Source: Iodobacter sp. (lineage in GTDB: Bacteria; Pseudomonadota; Gammaproteobacteria; Burkholderiales; Chitinibacteraceae). From it: 59,992 nt of DNA. The stretch covers positions 1 to 59,992 of the forward strand of contig NZ_JANXSO010000105.1 of the NCBI RefSeq assembly GCF_025352645.1, read 5' to 3'. Below are positions 7,453 to 16,851 of the stretch, piece after piece. Within the stretch, counting starts at the first letter, position 1; each line of letters starts with the position of its first letter. The position numbers were made by a program, and so were the translations under genes. The notes under the pieces are model-generated. The model was not told where the DNA came from, ran no database searches, and saw only the letters and a program-made list of their open reading frames with translations.

Positions 7453-8877
7453 TCAGTCCTCCGGCAGGGCTTTAGGAGTCACTTCTTCCAGCCGCGTTTC
7501 AATAAATTGATAGTAAGCCGTTTGCATCACTAGGCGCGTGGCCCGCACTTTGCAGATGCCGCGTGAATCGTGCACGGTGAACATGCGCATGGCTTGGTAT
7601 TGCTTGCCGGCCAAAATCAGCATGCCGCTGTGGCCTCGGCGGATGTCGGGCGCGAGGCTTAGGGCTGGGGCGAGGGTGTCTGCGCCAAGGCTGGTAATCG
7701 GTGCGATATGCACGGCTTCTGGCGAGCGGCCGATTAGCTCGATGCCGCATTCGCTGGATAAGCCGTCGCCCCGTAAGCTTAACCAACGCACTAGCCCAAG
7801 CTGCCAGTGTTGGCCACCGCGCCGCAGCATCAGTATTTCGCCAGCTTGCAGGGGCTGGTTGAGCGATTCGCCTTGCAGCAGTAAGCCGGATGCACTGATA
7901 TTGCAAATATTGAGTTTGGCGGGCTCTGGGGCGGCCTCGTCAATATGGCCTGCGGCAATATCCCAGCAGCGTGACCATAGGCTGATCAGCTGGATTTGTT
8001 CGCCATTGCTGCGGCGTAGGCGAAAGTGTTGCCGCCGTGGCGGGGCGGCCCATTCTTGTAATAAGCGCCCGATCAGCTGGATTTCAAAATGTCGGTCTTC
8101 GCTTTGTGCCAGCAGTAGCTGCAGCCTGCTACTGAGCTGTTTTAATGTGCCTTGCGTTTCTATCGTCCACCAGATTTGCTCTGGTTCGGGTAGTTCGTGC
8201 GCAAAGCGCGGTGCTTCATCGCTGTCGGTCTGATAAATAAACGCGCCTTGCTCATTTAAAGTTTGATCCAGTTGCACAAGGTCTGAAAAGCGTGCTTCTT
8301 CCCGCACTATTTTGAATAGCAGGGCCATTTTTTGTGGCTCTAGCCGGTTGCTGGCACTGATGCCTAATAGCAAAATTTGCCGGTAGAGTGCCCCCAAACT
8401 GCTGCCATTTTTAAGGCTGCGCTTGGCCCAGCCCAGTGTATGTATTTCGGTGAAAAGTTGGTGGCAGCTCAGCCAAAACCCGGGCGGTAAGGGGGCGAGC
8501 GTGCGCGCATACAGGCAAGCTAGCTGCCAGCCGCTTTCAAGCGCCATACCAAAAGCCTCAAGGCGGGGGCGGCTACTGATAAACAAGCTGGTTTCATTGC
8601 TGCGCAACAGGGTTATTCTGATAAACGTTTGGTGCAGGCTGCGCAGTAGGCTTTGTGCTTGTTGGGCTGCTAGGCGTGTATGCGTCTGTGCTTCGGCATT
8701 TGCAGTGCTGGATTGCTCAAGTTGTGGCAATAAGGCCATGCTGCGTTCGTAGCAGAGCAGCGCCGCCGCATTTAGCCGCTCTGGATGGTTTTCATAATTC
8801 AATTGCCAAATTTGTTCTTGTAAGCTAAGGGCGGTCGTCAGCCCAGTATCGGGGCTGGGAGTGGTAAGTGGCATCAT
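7453..8877 (-). CDS. PilZ-domain protein, probable c-di-GMP receptor
   Basis: A 474-residue soluble protein. Residues 1-270 are mostly helical with no recognised domain. Residues about 278-390 look like a PilZ domain: an Arg-rich start (RRQHFRLRR, fitting the RxxxR c-di-GMP motif) and, 40-50 residues later, NISASGLLLQ, fitting the second D/NxSxxG motif. Known PilZ proteins bind c-di-GMP and tune motility, pili or polysaccharide. The last 80 residues form a further beta-rich segment. The start at ATG 8877 is the upstream-most plausible one. It stands alone, with its own promoter probably in the 269-bp gap to bfd. Confidence 0.72.
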   Translation of the reverse strand: MMPLTTPSPDTGLTTALSLQEQIWQLNYENHPERLNAAALLCYERSMALLPQLEQSSTANAEAQTHTRLAAQQAQSLLRSLHQTFIRITLLRSNETSLFISSRPRLEAFGMALESGWQLACLYARTLAPLPPGFWLSCHQLFTEIHTLGWAKRSLKNGSSLGALYRQILLLGISASNRLEPQKMALLFKIVREEARFSDLVQLDQTLNEQGAFIYQTDSDEAPRFAHELPEPEQIWWTIETQGTLKQLSSRLQLLLAQSEDRHFEIQLIGRLLQEWAAPPRRQHFRLRRSNGEQIQLISLWSRCWDIAAGHIDEAAPEPAKLNICNISASGLLLQGESLNQPLQAGEILMLRRGGQHWQLGLVRWLSLRGDGLSSECGIELIGRSPEAVHIAPITSLGADTLAPALSLAPDIRRGHSGMLILAGKQYQAMRMFTVHDSRGICKVRATRLVMQTAYYQFIETRLEEVTPKALPED

Positions 8878-9111
8878 GAAAGGGTGTAAGGCATATTAAT
8901 TAGAGCGTCATCATAACGCGGGTGCAATTTTACACTGGTTGCTAAGTAACGGCATTATTACCATAATTTGTAAGAAAGGAAATGCGCCGTTTCTGCGAGC
9001 TTTACTTTCACAAATCTTAGGCAGATATAAGGCAAACTGCGAGTTGGATTATTCAGATATTTATTTTGAGAATGGGTGTTATTTATCACTAGGCAAGTGC
9101 TTATTTTTAGC

Positions 9112-9130
9112 TATAATGAGAACAGTTATC
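9112..9130 (+). promoter_or_regulatory. Probable Fur box over the bfd -10 element
   Basis: The 19-mer TATAATGAGAACAGTTATC matches the classical Fur consensus GATAATGATAATCATTATC at 14 of 19 positions. It overlaps a TATAAT -10 hexamer (9112-9117) 17 bp before the bfd start. This would let iron-loaded Fur block transcription, as is known for bfd in other bacteria. Confidence 0.6.
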
Positions 9131-9146
9131 AATCTGAGAAGCTACC

Positions 9147-9362
9147 ATGTACGTCTGCATTTGCAATAGTGTTACTGACAAAGCCATACACAAAGCTGTG
9201 GCCGGTGGCGTGCGCACATTTGCTGAATTACAGGCAAAAACAGCCGTGTCTACCTGCTGTGGGCAGTGCACCAGCTGTGCAAAACAGGTTTTGGCTGATG
9301 CCCTGAGTGCTCAGCCGCTCGTGCAAACTATCAGCTGGATGCCACAGCTAACCGCCGCCTGA
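9147..9362 (+). CDS. bfd: Bacterioferritin-associated ferredoxin
   Basis: A 71-residue [2Fe-2S] protein that delivers electrons to bacterioferritin to release stored iron. It has the Fer2_BFD pattern: CIC near the N-terminus and CCGQCTSC after a helix-turn-helix, giving four cluster cysteines (C4 and C6, then the pair in CGQC). The length fits the family. The Fur-like site upstream supports iron control. No bacterioferritin gene is present in the window. Confidence 0.93.
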   Translation: MYVCICNSVTDKAIHKAVAGGVRTFAELQAKTAVSTCCGQCTSCAKQVLADALSAQPLVQTISWMPQLTAA

Positions 9363-9368
9363 TTGCCA

Positions 9369-10709
9369 TCATTTATCTTCTCTGAAGCGTGCTTGGCCGG
9401 CACAGGCAAGGCTAATTGTAAAGCGTGCCCCTCCCAGCTCTGATTGATCTGCCCGTATTATCCCCTGATGCAAAGTAATTGCTTTTCTGGCAATGGCCAG
9501 CCCTAAGCCAAAGCCTCCGCTTGCCCTGTCACGGCTTCTATCGAGGCGGTAAAAGGGCTCAAATATCCGTTCGCGCTCATTTTCTGGGATGCCTGGCCCA
9601 TCGTCTTCAATGGTGATATCAATGCCCCCGCTTAGATTGCTAAATGTGGAAACTTTAATCTGCTGATTGGCGTATTTGGCGGCATTGCGCAAAAGATTAC
9701 TTAAGGCTCGCCCTAGTAATTTAGGGTCCCCCATGATCATGCTAGTTTGCGAATGCAGGCTATGGCTTATTTTTTTGCTTTGTAATACATGATCGAGTGA
9801 GTTTAAAATGAGATGCAAGGTTTCGGCCATATTGATGGTCTGCATGGGGAGGGCTTGTTGCTGCTCTATTTTAGCTAGGCTAAGTAGCTCGCTGACTAAA
9901 TCATTTAATTCATGTAAATCATTTTCCATTGAAATAAAACGCGGCTCTAGCTGCTGATTTTTAGCGTCGTTTTTAAGAAGTGCTAGGCCAAATTCTAGCC
10001 GTGCAATTGGCGTGCGTAATTCATGCGAAACGGAATGCAGTAATTCACGTTGCGAATCGATTAAACGCTGAATTCTTTCTGCCATTAAATTCATGCATTG
10101 GGCGAGTGGATAGACGCTGGCGCTTTTTCTGACCTTGGCGCGGCTAGATAATAGGCCAGAGCCAAAATCATTGGCTGTTTTAGACAGCGATTGCAATTCT
10201 CGCCAATGCAGATAAGACCAAATTCCACAAGGAATAAGCAATAAAAAGAAGATAATCGTATATTGAAATCTTTTTATTTTAGTAATCAATGGGTCATGAT
10301 CTTCTTTGTTTGTTACATAAATAACCTGATTGGCACTGCCTGGGAATGTTAAATTATTGGTATCTACTCGGCGGAAATAAGCATTACTTTTAACATCAAC
10401 AACGACCTTTCTATTTAATAGCCTTTGTCGATTGCGGGGAGCAATCATGGCTATTGTGCGATCAAGCGTGATCAGATTGTAGCTTTCATTGGCTTTTTTT
10501 TGCAAAGTTTTAAAGCGATCTAACCAGAGTTGTCCGTGGGTATTATCTAAATATTGTTCAACCAAAAAAATTTGTGCGTCGGCATCTCTCACTGCAAATT
10601 GTTCAAGCTGCTCTGCATAAAACTGGTTGGTCATATAGCTAAGCACTTGCGTTAATGAGATTGTGACTACTGAAATTAATATAAAAATACGCAAATAAAG
10701 ACGCCACAT
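9369..10709 (-). CDS. RstB-like sensor histidine kinase
   Basis: A 446-residue inner-membrane kinase. TM1 is at about residues 5-27, followed by a periplasmic domain of about 110 residues and TM2 near 145-165, then a HAMP-like linker. The DHp box LHSVSHELRTPIARLEF carries the phosphorylated His. The ATPase domain has the N box NLLRNAAKYA and the G boxes DDGPGIPENE and GFGLGLAIA. It is encoded 3 bp after its response regulator. The architecture resembles E. coli RstB. The signal is unknown; the divergent porin gene is a likely target. Confidence 0.9.
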   Translation of the reverse strand: MWRLYLRIFILISVVTISLTQVLSYMTNQFYAEQLEQFAVRDADAQIFLVEQYLDNTHGQLWLDRFKTLQKKANESYNLITLDRTIAMIAPRNRQRLLNRKVVVDVKSNAYFRRVDTNNLTFPGSANQVIYVTNKEDHDPLITKIKRFQYTIIFFLLLIPCGIWSYLHWRELQSLSKTANDFGSGLLSSRAKVRKSASVYPLAQCMNLMAERIQRLIDSQRELLHSVSHELRTPIARLEFGLALLKNDAKNQQLEPRFISMENDLHELNDLVSELLSLAKIEQQQALPMQTINMAETLHLILNSLDHVLQSKKISHSLHSQTSMIMGDPKLLGRALSNLLRNAAKYANQQIKVSTFSNLSGGIDITIEDDGPGIPENERERIFEPFYRLDRSRDRASGGFGLGLAIARKAITLHQGIIRADQSELGGARFTISLACAGQARFREDK

Positions 10710-10712
10710 GGC

Positions 10713-11399
10713 TTACTCCCAAGCCGAAGGGCTAAATAAATAGCCTTCGCCCCACACTGTTTTTATTTTCTCAGAATCATAATCATTAAATTTGCGGCGT
10801 AAGCGCGAGATGCTGTTATCTATACTTCTATCCATGCCATCAAATTCAATGCCGCGCATTGATTTTAAAATATCATCGCGTGATAAAACGCGGCCAGCAG
10901 ATTCAGCCAGTAATAGCAGTAATTTAAACTCTGAGTTACTTAAGGATGATGCTTCGTTTTTCCAGTGTACGCTGCGGTTTGTTTTGGATATTTCCAGTTC
11001 GCCAAAAGTTAGGAGGGCATTTTGTGCGCTGGGTTTTCCCATGCCTCTTCTGAGTAATGCCCGTAAGCGAGCCAGTAAAATACGTGGCTGAATCGGCTTG
11101 TTGACATAATCATCGGCGCCTTGCTCAAGGCCAGAAACTTCATCAAACATATCTTCACGTGCGGTTAGTATTAAAATAGGCACGCTGCTTATTTCACGAA
11201 TCTGTCTACATACGACCATGCCATCTAAGCCAGGCAGCATGAGATCAAGAACAATAATGTCAGGCTCCGTTGCTTTGTAATGAGCAACCGCCGTATCGCC
11301 ACGGCCGATAATCTCTACATTAAATTCATAGCTGCTGAGGTACTCCTGAATGAGTGCCGCTAGCTTGATGTCATCTTCTACCAGCATCAATCTGAACAT
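10713..11399 (-). CDS. RstA-like OmpR-family response regulator
   Basis: A 228-residue regulator. The receiver domain spans residues 1-115 with the phospho-acceptor Asp in DIIVLDLMLPGLDG, the acidic pair VEDD at the start, the switch Thr in LTARED and the Lys in VNKPIQP. The C-terminal winged helix spans about 130-225 (SNSEFKLLLLLAESAGRVLSRDDIL, then RRKFNDYDSEKIKTVWGEGY). It shares an operon with the kinase and is divergent from a MipA/OmpV gene. In that gap the sequence TACATTTGTTTG (from 11498) weakly recalls the E. coli RstA box. Confidence 0.92.
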   Translation of the reverse strand: MFRLMLVEDDIKLAALIQEYLSSYEFNVEIIGRGDTAVAHYKATEPDIIVLDLMLPGLDGMVVCRQIREISSVPILILTAREDMFDEVSGLEQGADDYVNKPIQPRILLARLRALLRRGMGKPSAQNALLTFGELEISKTNRSVHWKNEASSLSNSEFKLLLLLAESAGRVLSRDDILKSMRGIEFDGMDRSIDNSISRLRRKFNDYDSEKIKTVWGEGYLFSPSAWE

Positions 11400-11617
11400 T
11401 GTTTTTCCCTAGTCGAGTATGCAATCAACATTGCACAAGCAGCTTGTTGGCGATGGCTTGGGGAAAGACACTTCATTGCAATGCGCTACACTTTTTATAC
11501 ATTTGTTTGTGGCTTTGCTACCCTACAATTTAGCGACAAATTGCAGACAGTTTAGGTGTGATGTTTCAATTTTCTCTCTTTAAGATGGCTTACTTTTTCA
11601 AAAAGAGAGTTGCTACG

Positions 11618-12388
11618 ATGCGTTATCTAATTGCCCTGATTGCTCCGTTAATGGTTGCCCCCCTCTGCGCGGCAGAGGCGCCGAAAGATGAATCCAAGAT
11701 TACCCTCGGAGTGGGGGTGGGTTATGGCCCTGAGTTTGTTGGCGGTAAAAAAAATAAAGTATCCCCCATTTTTTATGCCGATTATCAAGCTGCCAATGGT
11801 TTTTTTGCAGGAATGCGTGGGATTGGCTTTCAGGCAGAAAAAGGCATTTTTGATGGCAGTATTGCGCTGGCTTATGGCGGTAGCCGTGGTGATGACGTGG
11901 GCAATTTTTCTGATACCAAAAGTAAATTTAAGGGCATGGGTGATATACAAAACTCGGCCTTATTAAATTTAGAGGCGGGCGTTAATTTATGGGATGTAGC
12001 GCATTTATCTATGGGGGCAGAATTAAAACTGAATCATCGCGAAAACGGCCATGCCTATCACTTAGGGATTTCTGCGCCTCTTTATTCCACAGAAAGTAAT
12101 CAAATCTCTGTGAGTAGCTTTGCGCATTATGCCGATGCTAAATATGCGCAAACTTATTATGGGGTGACGGCAGCACAAAGCCTTGCTTCAGGCTATAAGA
12201 TTTACGCTCCTAAGGCTGGTTTTGATATGGGTAGCTTAACGCTGACTTGGAATCACTCCTTTGATAAAAACTGGGGAATTTCTTCATCAATAGGGGTGCA
12301 GCGTTTATTTAAAAATGCTGAAAATAGCCCCTTAACAGAATCAAAAACGAGCCCTACTGCCACAATGGTTGTGGGCTATTCATTCTAG
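11618..12388 (+). CDS. MipA/OmpV-family outer-membrane protein
   Basis: The start was placed at ATG 11618, giving a clean signal peptide (MRYLIALIAPLMVAPLCAA) behind an AGAGAG site; the frame opens 60 bases earlier at 11558. The mature part, about 235 residues, is an amphipathic beta-strand protein ending in an aromatic residue (MVVGYSF), typical of outer-membrane barrels. The N-terminal part (LGVGVGYGPEFVGG, then VSPIFYADYQ) fits MipA/OmpV proteins. Its divergent position next to the RstA/RstB-like pair suggests control by that system, by inference. The stop is TAG. Confidence 0.88.
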   Translation: MRYLIALIAPLMVAPLCAAEAPKDESKITLGVGVGYGPEFVGGKKNKVSPIFYADYQAANGFFAGMRGIGFQAEKGIFDGSIALAYGGSRGDDVGNFSDTKSKFKGMGDIQNSALLNLEAGVNLWDVAHLSMGAELKLNHRENGHAYHLGISAPLYSTESNQISVSSFAHYADAKYAQTYYGVTAAQSLASGYKIYAPKAGFDMGSLTLTWNHSFDKNWGISSSIGVQRLFKNAENSPLTESKTSPTATMVVGYSF

Positions 12389-12409
12389 TGGCTATAGGCA
12401 ATGCCTTAT

Positions 12410-12497
12410 CTGATTATGCCTCTTGCTCAATGGGCTCTGTGTAGATGGATTTCTTGAGCGCTTGGTTTGGTTTGGAGTTTGTAGGGCGGGTGAAACC
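12410..12497. repeat. Family A MITE-like element, left half
   Basis: It starts with CTGATTATGCCTCTTGCTCA and continues with GGGCTCTGTGTAGATGGATTTCTTGAG, matching the left half of the complete element at 46303-46434. It runs to a GTAGGGCGGGTGAAACC segment and then joins directly to a family B end, so its right terminus is missing. Confidence 0.75.
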
Positions 12498-12667
12498 CAA
12501 TCCTATCAACTTAAGGGAAATTTGCTGATCGTTAAATCTTAAGCGATCAACTTAGATCTATCTATTGCAAGCATTGAAACATCGTAGGGCGGGTGCAACC
12601 CGCGTTTTTTTTAGCATGACTCGCGGGTTGCACCCGCCCTACGAATGGCATATTGCTTAAGTTGATA
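12498..12667. repeat. Family B MITE-like element with 22-bp perfect hairpin
   Basis: The left end CAATCCTATCAACTTAAG (12498-12515) is inverted relative to CTTAAGTTGATA (12656-12667). Inside, 12583-12604 and 12622-12643 are perfectly complementary over 22 bp (GTAGGGCGGGTGCAACCCGC core). Positions 12498-12594 are nearly identical to 52071-52165, including TTAAGCGATCAACTTAGATC. With the half A element it fills the 335-bp gap between the MipA-like and DUF418-like genes. Confidence 0.8.
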
Positions 12668-12723
12668 CACTCACTATGCGGTGATATTTTGCTTGAATGG
12701 ATTGCTTAATGCATGGAGGTGAT

Positions 12724-13788
12724 ATGAAACAACGTGTCCTGGGTTTCGATCTGGCTCGTGCGCTGGCCATTTTTGGAATGGTGATTGTTAATTTCAAGAT
12801 TGTGATGCACGCCAATGCCAGTGAAAATTTGGCCTGGTTAAAAATAGTTAATATCATTGATGGCCGTGCTTCTGCATTGTTTGTGATATTAGCTGGGGTG
12901 GGTTTATCTTTGCTGACTCGACAATCAAGATTGGCTGGTGATTTACAGCTATTGGCTATAGAGCGAAAGTCGTTATTTAAGCGGGCTGGATTTTTATTTG
13001 TACTGGGGCTTTTGTATATAGAAATCTGGCCTGCTGATATTCTTCACTATTACGGTGTTTATATCTTAATAGGGGCTTTATGCTTGATGCTGGCAAGCCG
13101 TTATATTATGGTTTTTGTTTTACTATTGCTGATTATTTCTACTATTTTATTTACTATGCTTAATTATAGCACTGCTTGGAATTGGCAGACGTTAGCCTAC
13201 GCTGATTTATGGACGATTAAAGGCTTTGCTCGTAATTTAATTTTTAATGGTTTTCATCCGATTTTACCTTGGTTGGGTTTTTTATTATTAGGTATGGTTA
13301 TTGGGCGGCAAAACTTAGGTCAAGTTGCTATTCGAGAGCGTTTGTTTTTATTGGGTTTGTTTGCTGCTGTACTGGCTGAGTTGATTGTTTTATTTTTACC
13401 CTATGCCCGTTTAATGGGGATGCCTTTAGCGTATGAGATTTTTTTTAGCACCCAGCCTATGCCGCCTTTGCCTGTGTATTTTATTGGTGCGGCAGGAAGT
13501 GCCGTGGTAATCATCTCACTCTGCGTGGCCTTGGGCGAAAAACATGGGAAAAAAGCATGGTTAATGCCTTTTGTATATACCGGCCAATTAGGGCTGACTT
13601 TCTATTTGGCACATGTCATTTTAGGCATGGGCTTATTAGAGTCTTTAGGTATGCTGGAAAAACAATCTTTAGCTTTTTCCGTTATGAGTGCACTGCTGTT
13701 TTGTGCCTTTGCGGTGGTGTTTGCAAACTATTGGCGCAAGTTTTATCGCTTAGGGCCTTTGGAAAGCGTATTGCGGCGTTTGAGTTAG
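12724..13788 (+). CDS. DUF418/DUF1624-like multi-pass membrane protein
   Basis: The start was set at ATG 12724 because of a perfect GGAGGT site at 12715-12720. The 354-residue product has about nine to ten hydrophobic helices. The N-terminal motif LGFDLARALAIFGMVIVNF, followed by GRASALFVILAGVGL, fits the DUF418 / heparan-alpha-glucosaminide acetyltransferase-like membrane family. Those proteins probably move acyl groups across the membrane, but the substrate here is unknown. A repeat element ends 56 bp upstream, so its promoter may lie in the repeat edge. The stop is TAG. Confidence 0.75.
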   Translation: MKQRVLGFDLARALAIFGMVIVNFKIVMHANASENLAWLKIVNIIDGRASALFVILAGVGLSLLTRQSRLAGDLQLLAIERKSLFKRAGFLFVLGLLYIEIWPADILHYYGVYILIGALCLMLASRYIMVFVLLLLIISTILFTMLNYSTAWNWQTLAYADLWTIKGFARNLIFNGFHPILPWLGFLLLGMVIGRQNLGQVAIRERLFLLGLFAAVLAELIVLFLPYARLMGMPLAYEIFFSTQPMPPLPVYFIGAAGSAVVIISLCVALGEKHGKKAWLMPFVYTGQLGLTFYLAHVILGMGLLESLGMLEKQSLAFSVMSALLFCAFAVVFANYWRKFYRLGPLESVLRRLS

Positions 13789-13960
13789 GCTTGGGTAAAA
13801 AGTGCAGCGCGCAGGGCCAATTGACTACTTCAGGGGGGGGCGGTGCAAGAAAACATCCCTCAGTCGATTGCAGCAGGCGCTACACCACTTCAGCTAAAAC
13901 AATTCAAGAAGTTGTTTTGTAAGTAAGCTGAAGAGTGCCCTTATGTTTATCGCTAGCAAT

Positions 13961-14009
13961 AAAAAGCTTGGTGTTCGAGAAGTCATTCACGGCGACCAAG
14001 CTTTTTTTT
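13961..14009. terminator. Bidirectional terminator between DUF418-like gene and dapE
   Basis: AAAAAGCTTGGT (13961-13972) pairs with ACCAAGCTTTTT (13995-14006), with T/A runs on both sides. The 22-base loop is long, but the stem is perfect. It serves two converging genes. Confidence 0.75.
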
Positions 14010-14029
14010 TGGCTTACAGCCAGTCCAAT

Positions 14030-15617
<1,588 letters not shown>

Positions 15618-15700
15618 TGGAATTTTTCTAATGTAATGAGAAGGGAGCGGCGTTGAGCTGCCGCTGGTAATGCAGATTGTGCAGGGAGATAAATCTTTAC

Positions 15701-16840
15701 TTAATGCAAAGAGAGATCAAATCCCATGTCTGGCTCGTCATTAGGCCCTTTGCTGACTGTGCTGGCTTCGTGCTCAACAAGGGGCTGCGCGTTGTTAACC
15801 AGCCAAGATAGATTGGTTGCGGAATCGGCGCTTTTGAGCGCTTCGTCCAGCTCGATTTCGCCATTGCGATAAAGTTTATACAGCGCTTGCTCAAAGGTTT
15901 GTGAGCCTTCAGAAAGGCTTTGTTCCATCGCTTGCTTGATATCGCTAAGCTCACCAGCACGGATCAGCTCAGAAATGCGTGGGGTGTTGAGTAGCACTTC
16001 CACGGCGGCAACCAGCTTACCTTCTTTGTTTTTAACGAGGCGCTGGGAAACAATGGCTTTCAGTGAGGAGGATAAATCATAGAGCAGTGCTTCACGTGAT
16101 TCTTGCGGATAAAAGTTAACCACGCGTGAAAGGGAGTGGTAACTATTATTGGCGTGTAGGGTAGAGATACAGAGGTGACCTGCTTGCGCGTATTGCATGG
16201 CGTGCGTCATGGTTTCGCGGTCACGAATTTCACCGATCATCAGCACATTGGGCGCTTCGCGCATCGCATTGCGTAGTGCTTCATGGTAGCTCTTGGTATC
16301 GATCCCAATTTCGCGTTGGTTAACTAAAGATTTCTTGTGTTTGTGTAAGAATTCGATAGGGTCTTCCATCGTCAAAATATGGCCCGCATGATTCTCGTTG
16401 CGGTGGTTGAGCATCGCGGCCATGGTCGACGATTTACCCGAGCCGGTAGCCCCAACCACCAGAATAATGCCGTGCTTTTCCATGATCAGATCTTTAAGCA
16501 CGGGGGGGACGCGTAATTCATCAAAAGAGGGGATGTTGCTGCGGATATAGCGTGCCACCATTGATACGGAGCCACGTGCTTTAAAAATATTGATACGAAA
16601 ACTACCTACCCCAGCCACAGGGTAGGCAAAATTCATTTCCAAGGTGTTTTCAAATTCTGCAATCCGCTCCGGCGTCATTAATTGATAAGTGAGTTGCTTA
16701 ACGTGCTCGGGAGCCAAGACCTGATTATTGACTGGATAACACAGGCCATCGATTTTAATCACAATGGGTGATTGAGCTGCAAGAAACAAGTCGGAGGCGT
16801 TGCGTTCCGCCATCAATTTAAAAAACGGCAAAAGGTTCAT
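15701..16840 (-). CDS. pilU: Type IV pilus retraction ATPase PilU
   Basis: A 379-residue PilT/PilU-type hexameric ATPase acting at the inner-membrane base of type IV pili. The N-terminal domain spans residues 1-100. Walker A is GATGSGKSS. The Asp box and His box follow (MEDPIEFLHKHK, HLCISTLHANNS), and Walker B is NVLMIGEIRD. The length (about 380 against about 345 for PilT) and the acidic C-terminal tail favour PilU over PilT. No pilT lies next to it here, unlike the usual pilT-pilU pair, unless pilT is elsewhere. It follows a fadD-type gene by 11 bp, so they may be co-transcribed. Confidence 0.9.
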   Translation of the reverse strand: MNLLPFFKLMAERNASDLFLAAQSPIVIKIDGLCYPVNNQVLAPEHVKQLTYQLMTPERIAEFENTLEMNFAYPVAGVGSFRINIFKARGSVSMVARYIRSNIPSFDELRVPPVLKDLIMEKHGIILVVGATGSGKSSTMAAMLNHRNENHAGHILTMEDPIEFLHKHKKSLVNQREIGIDTKSYHEALRNAMREAPNVLMIGEIRDRETMTHAMQYAQAGHLCISTLHANNSYHSLSRVVNFYPQESREALLYDLSSSLKAIVSQRLVKNKEGKLVAAVEVLLNTPRISELIRAGELSDIKQAMEQSLSEGSQTFEQALYKLYRNGEIELDEALKSADSATNLSWLVNNAQPLVEHEASTVSKGPNDEPDMGFDLSLH

Positions 16841-16851
16841 GAAAAACTCGA

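Noticed and set aside
7538-8233. 231-codon plus-strand frame inside the PilZ gene
   Set aside because: Composition is Ser/Arg/Cys-rich antisense of a GC-biased gene; the PilZ frame has recognisable motifs and this one none.
9076-9306. Frame overlapping bfd in another phase
   Set aside because: No ribosome-binding site or family; bfd has the full cysteine pattern.
13833-13840. Run of eight G after the DUF418-like gene
   Set aside because: A phase-variable tract was considered, but it lies outside any supported gene or promoter.
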